64,000 bases of DNA, taken from the NCBI GenBank assembly GCA_028571685.1, contig CM053143.1, positions 136,496,829-136,560,828 of the forward strand, written 5' to 3'. Origin of the DNA: Heterohyrax brucei (Eukaryota; Chordata; Mammalia; Hyracoidea; Procaviidae). The position numbers and the translations under genes are program-made. Of the stretch, positions 46,480-58,369 are shown in pieces (the stretch's first letter is position 1; each line of letters starts with the position of its first letter). Under the pieces are notes generated by a model. That model was not told the DNA's origin and did not search any database. It saw only the letters and a program-made list of their open reading frames with translations.

Positions 46480-46652
46480 ACATCCTGATGGTGCAGGTGG
46501 TAAAATGCTGTGGCTGCTAACCAAAAGATTGGCAGTTTGAATATGCCAGATGTTCCATGGAGACTCTGTGGGGCAGTTCTACACTGTCCTGTAGGGTTAC
46601 TATGCGTTGGAATCAACTTGATGGCAGTGGGTTTGGTTTGGAGTTTGGTTCC
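46480..46652 (+). repeat. AfroSINE
   Basis: CATCCTGATGGTGCAGGTGG head, tail GGAATCAACTTGATGGCAG. Confidence 0.9.
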
Positions 46653-46689
46653 CATGAGGAGGATATCAGATATACCTCATCTCTCCAAA

Positions 46690-47505
46690 TTTTTTTTTTT
46701 TTTACTAATTGTGACATCACCTGTCCCTCCCATGGCCCTCTCTGCTTCTCTGCTGCATTCTGTAACTTGTTGCAATGACCACATAGAACTCACAGGTCAT
46801 ACAGTTACAGGGCTTATTAAGGAAGTAACAAGTTACAATTCAGGATCAGGAACAAGTCAGAACACAATTTTTCAGTTAGGACAGCTTCTTGACTGTGCCT
46901 ACAAGCAGGCCTCTCTTTTGGCCCCTGTCCCCTTGTCCCTTAAGCCCCTGCCCATCTCAAGCAAGTGTTACAAATTTCTTTAGCTCTACCAATAAAGTGT
47001 CCAGAAGTCCCCTACTCTGTCAGTAGGTCTTGACCCTAAGGCTCTCAGCTCTCTTGCTCTGTGAATTAGAATGCCTGCTATAGCAGCATCTCTCATGGGT
47101 TCGGGAGTCTGCTGTGCCACACCAGCCCATTTGTCCTGCTGCCACCATTTCTCTACTGCTGTTTCTCACTATCTCTGGTGTTACAGTTATCTCTGTGTCT
47201 CCTAGGTCTAGTGGATTTTCAGTGCAGGCACTCTGGGTCTGAAGGACACACTCTACTCCTGGCTCTTCTTCTTGATAGTAGTGAGGTATGCCCTCCCTTC
47301 CCTCCCAACCCCAGTATCTGAGATTGGCTCATTTTAAGCCTAGTAGGATGCCCAAACTGACTAATCCTATCATTAGGGTTCCATACACCTTATTTGCATA
47401 GTCCCATCCTCATAAGGTTCTGTGCACCTTATTTGCGTTATTATCAAGCTGTCCAATCCCTTTGATGGGCCACAGCACACAGAGTCCCACCCAATCTTTG
47501 TGTGG
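46690..47505. repeat. LTR-like repeat, same family as 59330-60560
   Basis: Shares ordered blocks with 59330-60560: ACAGTTA near GGTGATTTATTAAG / GGGCTTATTAAGGAAGTAAC, ACAATTCAGGATCAGG, and the CTTATTTGCATAGT end. Orientation and class not settled. Confidence 0.5.
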
Positions 47506-47596
47506 GAGTCAGAAAGACTATGACTAGAAGAGCCATGTTAAGTAATTCACTGCAGTGCAGGCAAATATAGAGGACAGAAAGTAACGTATTAGGAGG

Positions 47597-47662
47597 AGGA
47601 ACAGGAAGAGGAGGAGGAGGAAGGAAGACGAAGAAGAGGAGGTGCAGGAAAAGGAACAGATG
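47597..47662 (+). repeat. Polypurine tract
   Basis: GGAGGAGGAACAGGAAGAGG-type run. Confidence 0.8.
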
Positions 47663-47819
47663 GAGAAATGCAGAGATAATGGTAGTACTCAGTTAAAGTT
47701 CTGTAGTATCACATTCTTTTAAACATAGGTTCAAAGACTGTTAAAGACCACTCTCTTTTCCTGTTGTGCGAGAAAATGGTAGCCTTCCCTTCAAGTCTTT
47801 TTGTTCCAAGCCGTAAGTG

Positions 47820-48110
47820 TATTGTAGCTCTTTATTTTGTTATCTCATATTGTTTAACAAACCACCTCAAAGCCTGGTGGAGGCTTCCTTACAGCATGGT
47901 AATCTCAGGGTTGTTGATCTTCCAACATGACTTCCCCTAGAGTGCCAAAGCAGAAGCTTCTAGACCTTCTTAAGTCCTAGGTCCAGAACTGGCACAGCTC
48001 ACTCTTACCATAGTCTAAAGATTAAAGCAAGTCACTGGGCCATCAAAATTCAAAGGCTATGAATGCCAGGAGGAGTGGTTCATTGGGGCCATCAATATGA
48101 TAGATAGCTC
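47820..48110. repeat. Old interspersed repeat, unassigned
   Basis: TAACAAACCACCTCAAAGCC and GTCACTGGGCCATCAAAATT are familiar from old mammalian repeats; family not named. Confidence 0.4.
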
Positions 48111-48330
48111 ATCACACTTCCCTTTAGGCTTTTTTTCACAAGACTCTGTAGTCAAAAACCTTTCACAACATGTTGATTTTACTTAATATTCGATTTTATG
48201 CACTCTTCTTTAGAGTAAATGGGCAGCCAGCAATCTTCCCCCATGGAAAATAAACCCCAAAAGAAAGTTAGATCTACCGAGTCTCGAAAGGAACAGCTGT
48301 GTGAAGACAGACCAAGGGCACAAAGCTAAA

Positions 48331-48580
48331 TAGGGCCCAAGCCTAGGGCAGAGTGTCTGGAAAGAGAACCAAGTATTTGCAGCTGAGATATAAAAGGTCT
48401 GGCCTGTGTCTTACTGGCAGGAGAGTCTGGGATTCTTGTTCACATCTGCAGGAGATAGGGCTTAAACCTAGGGCAGAGTGCATGGAAAGAGAACCAAGTA
48501 TTTGCAGTTGAGATATAAAAGGGCTGGCCTGTGTATTACTGGCAGGACAGTCTGGGATTCTTGTTAACATCTGCAGGGAA
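48331..48580 (+). repeat. 125-bp tandem duplication with TATA-like motif
   Basis: Two units with period 125: CCTAGGGCAGAGTG at 48342 and 48467, then GAGATATAAAAG in both, then GATTCTTGTT. Confidence 0.88.
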
Positions 48581-48794
48581 TGGTATGGGAAGCAAACAAT
48601 TCACATCTTAGTCATGCACAGAGCATTGGCTGCTGTAGTCAATGGACATTTAAGAATTCCCAGGGGTGAAGTCAGACCAGCAAGATTGGAAAGGTTGGAG
48701 GTTAGGACAGTTGTCGTTGTTTCCTGAGTCAGTTGATTCTAGAGGAATGTTTCCCATAATTCATTCTGCAGAGTTTCATATGACTTTGGAGGCC

Positions 48795-51149
48795 ATATAT
48801 GGATCAAGAGGCAGCTGTGCAAATAGAACAAGGGGACTCTACATGGTTTAAAGTCGGGAAAAGTGTGCATCCAAGTTGTACCCTTTCACCATACCTTCAA
48901 TCTGTATGCTAAGCAAATAATCTGAAAACTGTACTATGTGAAGAAGAATGAAGCATTAGGATTGGAGGACGACTCACTAACACCTATATTATGCAGATGA
49001 CATAACCCTGTTTGCTGGAAGTAAAGAGGATTTGAAACACATACTGATAAAGATCAAAGACCACAGCCTTCAGTATGGATTACAATTCAACATTCAGAAA
49101 ACAAAAATCCTCACAACTGGACCAGTAAGCAACATCATGACAAATGGAGAAAGGATTAAGGTTGTCAAGGATTTCATTTTATTTGGCTCCACGGTGAACA
49201 CCCACGGAAGTAGCAGTCAAGAAGTCAAAAGCCGCACAGCATTGGGAAAATCTGCTGCAAAAGACCTCTTTAAAGTATTGAAAAGTAAACATATTACAGT
49301 GTAGACTAAGGTTTGCCTGACCCAAGTCATGGTATTTTCAGTCACATAATATGCTTGAGAAAGCTAGATAATCAGTAAGGAAGACAGAAGAACCAATGCC
49401 TTTGAACTATGGTCTTGGAGAAGAATACTGAATGTAGCAGGGACTGCCGGAAGAACATATTTATTCTGGAAGAAGTACAGCCAGAGTGTTCCTTGGAAGC
49501 AAAGATAGTGAGACTGTGTCACACATACTTTGGACATGTCAGGAGGGATCAGTCCCTGGAGAAGGACGTCATGCTTGGTAGAATGGAGGGTCAGCAAAAA
49601 AGAGGAAGACTGCCCTGGAGCGGACATCCTGAATTTGAACTCGTAGCCTACCAGACTGTGTAAGAATAAACCTTCCTTTGTTAAAGCCATCCTCTCTGTG
49701 GTATTTCCATCGGGGTAGCACTAGCTAACTAAAATAGAATTTGATACCAGGAGTAGGGTGCTTCCAGGCACTTGAATCAGTGGAGCTACAGAGCTCTGGA
49801 ACACGTGCCTCAGCAGGGCAGATCTGAGCCTGAGGCCTGGGCCATGCAGCCATAGGATGCAGAAGCTGAAGAGACAAAGAGCAAGAGAAGCTGACCTGCC
49901 TCAGTCTCAAGAGGTGTGGCCATGACCTCAGGGGTTTGAAAGTGTGGAGCCAGGACTTTCTGAGTTTTGTCAGATTGGAATTGCCATTCAGTTGGGCTTA
50001 GGGTACACCTAAAAGCCAATGGGGCAGAGTTTCTGTCCAAGTGGGCCTGGAAGGCAGACTTCTAGCACAAGGCTGCGGGTGTCCACTCAGGATCCAGAGA
50101 GTGTGGCCAATACCTGGAGTCTGGAGGGCATGGACATAGTGTAAAGTATCTTAGAAAACAGATTATTTCTAAAGCTTTGAGGGCTAATGTAATGTGTTCT
50201 GTTGACTCGTTTGTTGCCTGTTAGTGCCTTCTTTCCCTGCACTTTCTCCCATTTGTAACGAAATGTCTAACTTGTGCCTGTTCTGCCATTATACTTTTGA
50301 AAGCTGATAGCTTACATTGTAGGTTTCACAGAGGTAGAAGAGTTTTTGTATTTTGGACTTGGAACTGATTTTAAACTTTTATCATATGGGATGGATATAA
50401 TTTTACTATAATGAGATGAATGTGTTATATGTTTCAAAGATGTGATTTTCAGGGTACCAAAGGGTGGGATATCATGGACTGAATTATGTCCCTCCAAAAA
50501 TATGTGCAGCTGTGTGCTTGGGCCGTGATTCCTTGTATTCTGTGATTGCTCTCCATTTTGTGATTTTCATATACTGTATGTTAAAGGATTACAGTGGAAC
50601 TGCAAATCCTTTTATAAGACCACCTCCCTGCCCCACTGTAAAAATAGTTTCCCTGGAGCATGGCTTGCCCCACCCTTAATCCTTACATCCTACAAGAGAT
50701 AAAAGGAAAGGGAAGTAAGCAGAGAATTGGGAACCTCACACTATCAAAAAAACAGTAGTCTTTCAGAGGAGTGTGTCCTTCAGACCTGAGATTCCTGCGC
50801 GAAGATGCTCCCTGGACAAACACTGATGCAATACCAGACTTTGCTCCAGAGCCGACAAGGGGAAAAGCCTTCTGCTGGAGCAGACATCCTGAATTTGGAC
50901 TTGTAACCTGTGGGACTATGTAAAAATAAACTCTCCTTTGTTAAAGCCACCCACTTTGTGGTATTTCTGTTATAGTAGCACTAGCTGCCTAAAACACAGA
51001 CCCTCAGTGAGATGGATTTACACAGTGGCCACAACTATGGGTTTAAACATAAAAATGATTGCGCACACGGTGCAAGACTGGGCAGTGTTTTGTTCTGTTG
51101 TGCATAGGGTTGCTATGAGTCGGAGCCAACTCTACAGCACCTAAAAACA
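48795..51149 (+). mobile_element. RTE LINE interrupted by an MaLR-like provirus
   Basis: RTE from the RT region (about 48795) to 49610, then its last 150 bp at 50999-51149 ending CACCTAAAAACAACAG. The interruption is the LTR element at 49611-50998. Confidence 0.82.
49611..50998 (+). mobile_element. MaLR-like LTR element with truncated 5' LTR
   Basis: A 3' LTR of 529 bp (50470-50998) has a near-identical partner of only 126 bp at 49611-49736, equal to the last quarter of the LTR. The internal part (49737-50469, about 730 bp) shows no gag, pol or env frame, so it is non-autonomous. The family is named from the LTR starting TGTCATGGATTGAATT-like and ending in CTAAAACACA. Confidence 0.7.
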
Positions 51150-51360
51150 ACAGTGGAGCCCAGGTGGTAAGGTAGTTAAGTGCTGGGCTGGTAACCTCAA
51201 GGTCCTCAGTTCAAACTCACCAGCCAATCTGCAGCAGAAAGGGGACAGTCTGCTTCTGTAAAGATTTACAACCTTAGAAACTCTGTGGGGCAGTTCTCCT
51301 CTGTCCTACATGATCACTATTAGTCGATGTTAACTCTGTGGCAATGGGCTTATTGACAGT
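51150..51360 (+). repeat. AfroSINE, long subtype
   Basis: GGAGCCCAGGTGGTAAGGTA head, GGGGACAGTCTGCTTCTGTA middle, tail GTTAACTCTGTGGCAATGGG. Placed right at the RTE tail. Confidence 0.9.
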
Positions 51361-51589
51361 AGCTTTTTGCACAGGTTCTTGTCTTCTCCCCCTTCCTCTA
51401 CCTTTTCTTCAGGATATCAGGTGTGGTGTTGAGTTAAATAAAAACCTATTTCAGAACGCATCCTTGTCCACAGTCTCTGCTTTCTCTCCCATCCGTACCA
51501 GCCACCCCCTCACATTGCAGGCATACTACTCTGATGTGGTTGAGACGTACCCTTGAATACATATATGGCCTTGTAATACATATCCTTGA

Positions 51590-51775
51590 TTGGTACAACT
51601 ATTGGCCAAAAGATTAGTGTTTGGAATACACCTAGTGGAGCTTTAGAAGACAGGCTAGGCCATCTACTTCTAAAAGGTCACAGCTTTGAAAACCCTGCAG
51701 AGCAGTCTGCTCTGCAGATGAGTGGGGTCACCATGAATCAGATCATCTCGATGGCAGCTAACAACACCAATAGGG
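51590..51775 (+). repeat. RTE-derived SINE
   Basis: AGAAGACAGGCTAGGCCATC and GATGGCAGCTAACAACACC tail. Confidence 0.65.
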
Positions 51776-51779
51776 TAGA

Positions 51780-52500
51780 GTACTGCTGCTGTGTTTGTGC
51801 TGGCAAAAATAGTACTGTGCGTTTATATAAAACTCACATACCACTTTTGAAAGTAGGGGAGGTGATACCACAAATTATTAGTGTTTGGGGCCCTCACGTG
51901 CCTTCATCTAGCCCCCATTAAAGGCACTTGATCTTTCCAGAAAATTCTAGGACACATCTTCAAGTCCTACTTGTCAGGACTCTGCCAGAACCGTCACTGT
52001 TTTCCCATTTGGGTGGATTAGAGCTGTCTCTGCAGTAGTTAGATTTAGTTCAACAGTGTCTTCTCATCAGAAAATCTAAGTCTCCAAGACACTTGCCTCC
52101 ACACAGTCTGTGTGGCTCCAACAAGACTATCTTATCTCATTCCTCCTGGCAACTGCACTCACACCTTTCATGTCTTCAAGTCAATTTATATGCATTATAG
52201 TCTCGTAATTATATAGCTCTCTGCATCACCAGCGCAGGAAGCAATTTGGTGAGTCGGCAGATGCCCGCGAGTTTACTTCTCCTGTAGCCCATATCAGCTT
52301 TATTCTTCCTTAGAAAAGCACCAGTTCATCCAGGACAAAATCACTGTCAAGTAAGCCAGGAAAATTCCCATAATGCCAAGTCACTAGGGGGTCAAGAGGC
52401 AGGAGGAATCTGTTTTTGATCTCTAATCTTCCCAGATCCTGTGCCTGCACAGACATGGCAGGCTCTAGGCAGAACTGCAAACCTGCCAAGAATCTGCACC
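51780..52500. other. Unassigned sequence
   Basis: No gene or confident repeat. Confidence 0.4.
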
Positions 52501-52504
52501 CCAG

Positions 52505-52705
52505 GTTTCTCTTTTGTTGTGTGATGTCCAGTAAATTCCAACTCATAGTGACACCTAGATGTAAGACAGCAGAGTTGCCATAGGGTTTCCTAGGCTGAAA
52601 TCCTTTTACCGGAGCTGATAGCCAGGAGTTTTCTCCCATGGAGCTGTTGGTGAGATCCACTCTTCAACCTTTCAATTATTAGCCTAGCACTTAACCATTG
52701 CATTG
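52505..52705 (-). repeat. RTE-derived SINE
   Basis: TTGTGTGATGTCCAGTAAAT and GTTGCCATAGGGTTTCC, with an AfroSINE-like head ending TTAACCATTGCATTGCC. Confidence 0.65.
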
Positions 52706-52709
52706 CCAA

Positions 52710-53280
52710 CACTTCTAGGCTTCCCTGGCTTGTCTGTTTCTCCACTCAGGAACTCCTCTTCCCCACCCTCCAGGTACAATATTGTCTTAATCTCTGTCAC
52801 ACTGCCTCTTATTAAAAAATTCCTCAACTCTTTAGGTCACCCCAAGGGATAAAAGACGGACAGCAACTTAATGTATTACATTTTCCAAATGTGCTTCCAT
52901 TTCAGCAAGAATCAAAACCACAGTTTAACGGAAAGGTAAAAATATTAACAATGGAATACTAGGCGTCACTCAGCTGAAGTAGGTAGGAAGGATTTACAGG
53001 CAGCTACTTGACTCCCTAAAACGACAGTATGGTGGCAAAAGTGTGATCCTGCTGTACTAGAACAAGCCCTGTCTGCAGGCTTTGGGGCAAAAATGTCTGA
53101 CTTTGTTTTGGGTTGGTTCCTACACAAATCCCTCATCCCTGAAAGGAATTCTCTGTGGGTCTGGTAACCTTACAACTTGCAGAAATGACTAAATGGAGGC
53201 TCCTGCTGGAGGATTCCCCAGTCTTTCCCAATCCCCCGCCACACTACCACATCTTGTTTGTCACAAACACATAAGATGTT
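52710..53280. other. Unassigned sequence
   Basis: No gene or confident repeat. Confidence 0.4.
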
Positions 53281-53282
53281 GC

Positions 53283-53480
53283 TGTTGTTTTTAGCTGCTG
53301 CCAAGTTGGCTCCAGTTGGTGGCAGCCACATATATTACACAACAAACACTGGCCAGGCTTGCATCATCTTTATGAACATTGGTGTGTTCACGTCCGTTGT
53401 CATGGTCACTGTCATATTTTGAGTGCCTTCCATCCTAGAGGCTTCCAGCACTAACTGGACAGTCTTCCACTCCTGGGTCT
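53283..53480 (-). repeat. RTE-derived SINE
   Basis: GTTTTTAGCTGCTGCCAAG, the reverse of the RTE/SINE tail. Confidence 0.55.
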
Positions 53481-53499
53481 ATATTAACTGAGTCATTAG

Positions 53500-53733
53500 G
53501 TTCACCAAAAGATATATGCAAGAATTTCCATAGAAACAGAAAATAAATTAGTAGTTGCCAGGGGCTGGGGTGGTGGCAGTAGTTGTAGGAATGAGGAATA
53601 ACTTCTTAAACAGTACAGGGTTTTCTTCTGGAATGATAAAATGTTTTGAAACTAGCTAGAGGTGATGGCCACACAACATTGTGGATGTGTTAAATGCCAC
53701 TGAATTGTACACTTTAAAACGGATACTTTTTAA
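53500..53733 (+). mobile_element. Older L1 3' UTR fragment
   Basis: AGTAGTTGCCAGGGGCTGGG and CACTGAATTGTACACTTTAA are an old-L1 3' UTR signature. Confidence 0.75.
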
Positions 53734-54444
53734 TATAGTGTAAACACATGCAAGAAAACATACATCAACAATTTCTACTTGTATAATTCAGTGACATTAC
53801 ATTCTCCAGGTTGTGCAACCCTTCTGTCTGTCCTTTTCCGTATCATTCCATGGCCATTAACACAAACTCAGTGTACGCTAAGCAAACATTCTCTCTTCCC
53901 CTATCCCCGGCAACCATTAATTATTTTTGGTTTCTACATATTTGCTTGAGAAATGCTGAGAAAAAATGCTGAGCATGTTCTTCCCTTTTTGTTTTCTGTG
54001 TCTATATCTTTGCACATCTCCTTATGGTATTTTGTTTTGTCTTCTTGAGCTACCCTTTGAAGTTTCCTGTTCAGCTTTTTAGGTTATCATTTCTTTCTTT
54101 CACTTTAGCTACTTGGTATTCAAGGGCAAATTACAGTCTTTTCTCACACCCATTTTGGACTTCTCTTTCTGTTATTTTTAATGGCTTCTTGCTTTCTTTG
54201 TGTATGATCTGTTTCTACAACTCATCTGGCCTTTGGTCGTTAGTGTTCAGTAAGTTAAATCTGTTCCTAAGACGATATCTAAATTCAGGTGGCATATACT
54301 CAAGGTTGTACTTTGACTCTCAAGGACTTATTCTTTCTCCAGTTTCGTCTTGGACTTGCATATGAACAACTGACGGTTTGTTCTGTAGTCAGTCCCTGGC
54401 CTTGTTCTGACTGATGATGTTGAACTTTTCCATCATTTCTTTTT

Positions 54445-54524
54445 CTGCTTCTCCCTCCTTCCCTCCCTCCCTCCCTCCCTCCCTCTCTCCCTCCATCCCT
54501 CCCTCCTCCCCTCCCTCCCTTCCA
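54445..54524 (+). repeat. (CCCT)n microsatellite
   Basis: CCTCCCTCCCTCCCT run at the 3' end of the minus-strand RPS24 pseudogene, where its poly(A) tail would be. Confidence 0.9.
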
Positions 54525-55040
54525 GGTTTTAAGATTTATTAATCTTCTGATGAAAAATCCACACAATCATCACAAATCAATTAATTGCAGAATCTGTATT
54601 CCTTCTATTATCCCATCTCCAGCCTACTTTTTTTGTACCAATGCTGACCTTTTTATAGTTCCCCTGACTCTTTGTTCTGTTCTTGCATTTCTTGCATTGT
54701 TTTCTTGAAGTCTTTTTCTTCTCACATAGGGCATGTCTTGCAAGTCTGCGCTTAGGTTCATTTTTCTTTGTTTAATCCAAGGAATCACAAATCATGGCAA
54801 GGCTAGTAGTATTTCCATCACCAAAACAGATTCTGAATCCAAGTACAAAGATGACATCTGATGCGATCTTGTACAATTTGGCTAGTTTTTCCTGAATTTT
54901 CATTGTAGGTACTTTTGCCTCCCAAGGGTGAAGGCCATCCACAACCATTTGTTTCCGCTGGAGTAGTCAGTTAGTCATTATGTTCCTGGTCCAGATAGTT
55001 ACTACGTCATTTATGATGGTGGCAGATCCTCAGGTAGCCA
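54525..55040 (-). pseudogene. RPS24P: RPS24 processed pseudogene
   Basis: Read on the - strand, the translation follows ribosomal protein eS24 from just after its start (codon at 55014, mutated ATG to ATA) with no introns. Recognisable blocks include Arg-Lys-Gln-Met-Val, Lys-Leu-Ala-Lys-Leu-Tyr-Lys, Asp-Val-Ile-Phe-Val, Lys-Asn-Glu-Pro-Lys and Lys-Lys-Thr-Ser-Arg-Lys-Gln. In-frame stops and indels appear, for example Arg to stop early and Tyr to stop mid-way. The C-terminal part is scrambled by indels, but the 3' UTR with its AATAAA (about 54536-54541, minus strand) survives. The insertion sits inside an RTE element. The poly(A) tail position now holds a GGGA-type repeat (54450-54524). Intronless form plus UTRs indicates LINE-mediated retroposition. 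It is not functional. Confidence 0.9.
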
Positions 55041-57755
55041 CTGAGGAAAACAGTGGAGTGTATTGTTTCTTTCTACGAATGTAGTCGGTTTGATCTCCGT
55101 GTGTTTCATCTGGTGAAGTTACGTGTATAGTCAACATTTACATTGATGAAGAAAGGTGTTTGTCATATAGTCGTTGGTCTTTCAGAATTCTATCATGTGA
55201 TCACCAGCATTGTTTCTGTCACCAAGGCCATACTTTCCAACTACCAATCCTTCTTCTTTGTTTCCAACTTTTGCATTCCAATCACCAGTAATTATCAATG
55301 CATCCTGGTTGCATATTTGATTAATTTCAGACTGCAGAAGTTGGTCAAAATCTTCAATTTCTTCATCTTTGGCCTAGTGGTTGGTGCATAAATTTGAATA
55401 ATAATCATATTAACTAGTCTTCCTTGCAGGCATATGGATATTATCCTATCACTGACAGCATTGTACTTCAAAGTAGATCTTGAAATGCTCTTTTTGATGA
55501 TGAATGCAGTGCTTTCCCATCTCAAGTAGTCATTTCCAACATAGTAGACCATATGATTATTCGATTCAAAATAGCCAATACAGTCTGTTTCAGTTTACTA
55601 TCGATATTTATGTGTTCCCCTTCATTTTTGATGATTTTCAATTTTTCTAGATTTATACTTTGTACTACTCATGTTCCAGTTATTAATGGATGTTTGCACC
55701 TGTTTCTTCTCATTTTGAGCCATGCCAAGTCAGCAAATGAAGGTCCTGAAAGATTGACTCCATCTACATCACTAAGGTCAGCTCTGAGGAGGCAGCTCTT
55801 CCGCAGTTGCCTTTGGAGTGTCTTCCAACCTGAGGCACTCATCTTTTGGTTCTCAAATTATATCAGACAATGTTCTGCTGCTTTTCATAAGGTCTTCACC
55901 AGCTAATTCTTTTTAGAAGTGGTCGCCAGTTCCTTCTTCTTAGTCTGCCTTAGTTTGGAAGCTAAGTTGAGACCTGTCCACCATGGGTGACCCTGCTGGT
56001 ATTTGAATACTGCTGGCATAACTTCTGGCATCAAAAGACTCATTAACAACCTATGTTATATAGATGACACAATCTTGCTTGCTGAAAGTGGAGAGAATTT
56101 GAAACACTGATGAAGATCAAAGACCACAGTATGGATCGCACCTCAACTTAAAAAAAAAAACAACAATCTTAACAACTGAACCAATAAGTAACATCATGAT
56201 AAATGAGAAAAGAGAAGAGATTGGCCTTGTCAAGGATTTCACTTTACTTGGATCCACAATCAATACTCACAGTAGAAGCAGTTGAGAAATTAAAAAACTC
56301 ACTTCATTGGGCAAAATTGTTGCAAGAAATCTCTTTAAAGTGTTAAAAAACAAAGATGTCACCTTGAAGACTAAAATGTGCCTGACCAAGCCACAGTGTT
56401 TTCAATTGCCTGATATGCATGTAAAAGCTAGATGATGAATAAATAGGACAGAAGAATTGATGCCTTTGAATTGTGGTGTTGGAGAAGAATATTAAGTGTA
56501 CCATGGAGTGTCAGCAAACAAATCTGCCTTGGAAAAAGTACGACCAGAATACTTCTTAGAAGCAAGAATGGTAAGACTGTGTCTCACATACGTTGGAAAT
56601 ATTACCAGGAAGGATCTGTCCCTGGAGAAAGACATAATGCTTGGTAAAGCAGAAGGCAAGAGGAAAAGAGGAAAACCCTCAGTGAGATGGATTGACACAG
56701 TGGCTGCTACAATGAGCTCAAGCGTAGCACTTGTGAGGGTGGTACAGGACTGGGCAGTGTGTACATAGGTTCACCATGAATCAGAACAGACTGGATAGCA
56801 CATAACAATGACAATGTATATATGCTTATTTCATATAAGTTAGATTATACAGCACTTGTCCCTTTATGACTGGCTTATTTCATTCAGCATAATGCGTTCT
56901 GTGTTGATCTGTGTTGTGGAATGCATCAGGATTTCACTTTTTATGGCTAAGTAGCATTCCATTATGTGTGTGTATGTGTGTGTACTGCATTTTATTTATC
57001 CATTCATTCACTGATGGACATTTATAGTGTTTCCAACTTTTGGCTATTGCAAATAGTGCTGCAGTGAATACTGGTATAATGTGCCTGGTTGTGTCACTTG
57101 GGTATATACCTAAGAGTAAAATTGCTGGATCATATGGCAGTTCTATGTTTAACTTTTGGAGGAATCTCCGAGCTATTATCAACAGTAGCTATACTATTTT
57201 ACGTTTCCTTTAGCAGCGGATGGGGATTCCTGTTTCTCTACAACCTCACCAACACCTACTGTCTTTATTGTTGCTGCTGTTGTTTTGTTTTGTCTTTTGG
57301 GTCATTCTAATGGGGGTGAGGTGCTGTCTCATCGTGGTTTTGATCCCCATCTCTAATGGCTCTTGATTTTGATCATCTTTTCCTGTGCATGTTGGCTATT
57401 TGAATGTCCTCTGGTGAAACACTTGTTCCTTTGCCAATTTTTTAGTTAGTTGCTGACTGTTGTAAAGTGTTAGAAATGTTTCATAGATTACGGATGTTAG
57501 ACCCTATCAGGTACATGGTTACCTTAAATTTTCTCCCAATCTGTAGCCTATCTTTCCACTTTTTTCTAAAATGAACTCCTTTGAGTGCACAAAACAATTT
57601 GACTTTTGTGAAGTCCCGTTTATCTATTTTGTCTTTGCCTGCTCATGCTTCTGTTGTCTGAAAGCCCATCACTATAAAAATTGGCCTCTACAATGTCTTT
57701 CAAGAATTTTATGATTTTAGTTTTAACATTTTAGTTCCTTGATCCTAAAACAGAT

Positions 57756-57965
57756 CATTTTTAAAGAAGGAGAGCAGGAGATAAAAAAGATGATTCCATT
57801 AACACTCAGTTGAGAAACAGGAAAATGCAATATGTGGTAATAAAAGTTAAATTAGTTGTTAACTGTAGTGCCGCTGAGGGTTTCCTTGTGGCCCATCATC
57901 TATGTGGGTGTGGGGCAGAAGGAAGTCCTTAGTGGCACTAGCAATGTTCCGTGTCTTCGTCCTAG
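57756..57965. other. Unassigned sequence
   Basis: Nothing recognised. Confidence 0.35.
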
Positions 57966-58245
57966 TGGTGGTGATATTATTGTTAGATGCTATCAAGTCA
58001 GTCCAGATTCATAGCTAGTCCAGACATAACAGAACGAAACGTTGCCTAATCTTGCACCATTCTCACAATCATTGTTGTATTTGAGCCCGTTGTTGCAGCC
58101 ACTTGTCAACCCATCTCATTGAGGATTGTCCTTTATGCATTATCAAGCTGATGTCCTTCTCCAAGGACTGGTCCCCTCTGATAACATGACCAAAATAAAT
58201 GAGATGAATTCTCACCATCCTCAATTCTAAGTAGCCCCCAAAGGT
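57966..58245 (-). mobile_element. RTE LINE 3'-end fragment
   Basis: Reverse copy: TTGTTAGATGCTATCAAGTC then CCTTCTCCAAGGACTGGTCC. Confidence 0.78.
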
Positions 58246-58369
58246 ATACACACATAAAAACTCACTGAGCTGCACAACTTTAAAAGTTGTGCATTTCTTG
58301 CCTGTAAGTTGTATCTCAACAACCAAAAAAAGAGTATTAGCTAATATATTAAAATGTGGCCTTACACCC

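Larger units (their letters stand above)
53955..56812 (+). mobile_element. RTE LINE with inverted 5' half
   Basis: 53955-56035 (minus the pseudogene at 54435-55040) reads as RTE 5' region on the - strand, including the endonuclease at about 55140-55580. 56036-56812 reads as RTE 3' region on the + strand, from the catalytic Tyr-x-Asp-Asp (about 56055) to the tail ATAGCACATAACAATGACAA. About 800 bp of RT sequence between the two halves is missing. Confidence 0.85.
53735..57755 (-). mobile_element. L1 (reverse) split by an RTE insertion
   Basis: L1 3' UTR at 53735-53954 continues at 56813-57755 through the ORF2 C-terminus. The join recreates the L1 sequence seen intact at 35985-36030. Near-matching ACATATTTGCTT / TATATATGCTT flank the insert. 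Confidence 0.85.

Noticed and set aside
46510-46983. Plus-strand 157-codon frame
   Set aside because: A fusion of AfroSINE and LTR-like sequence read through by chance.
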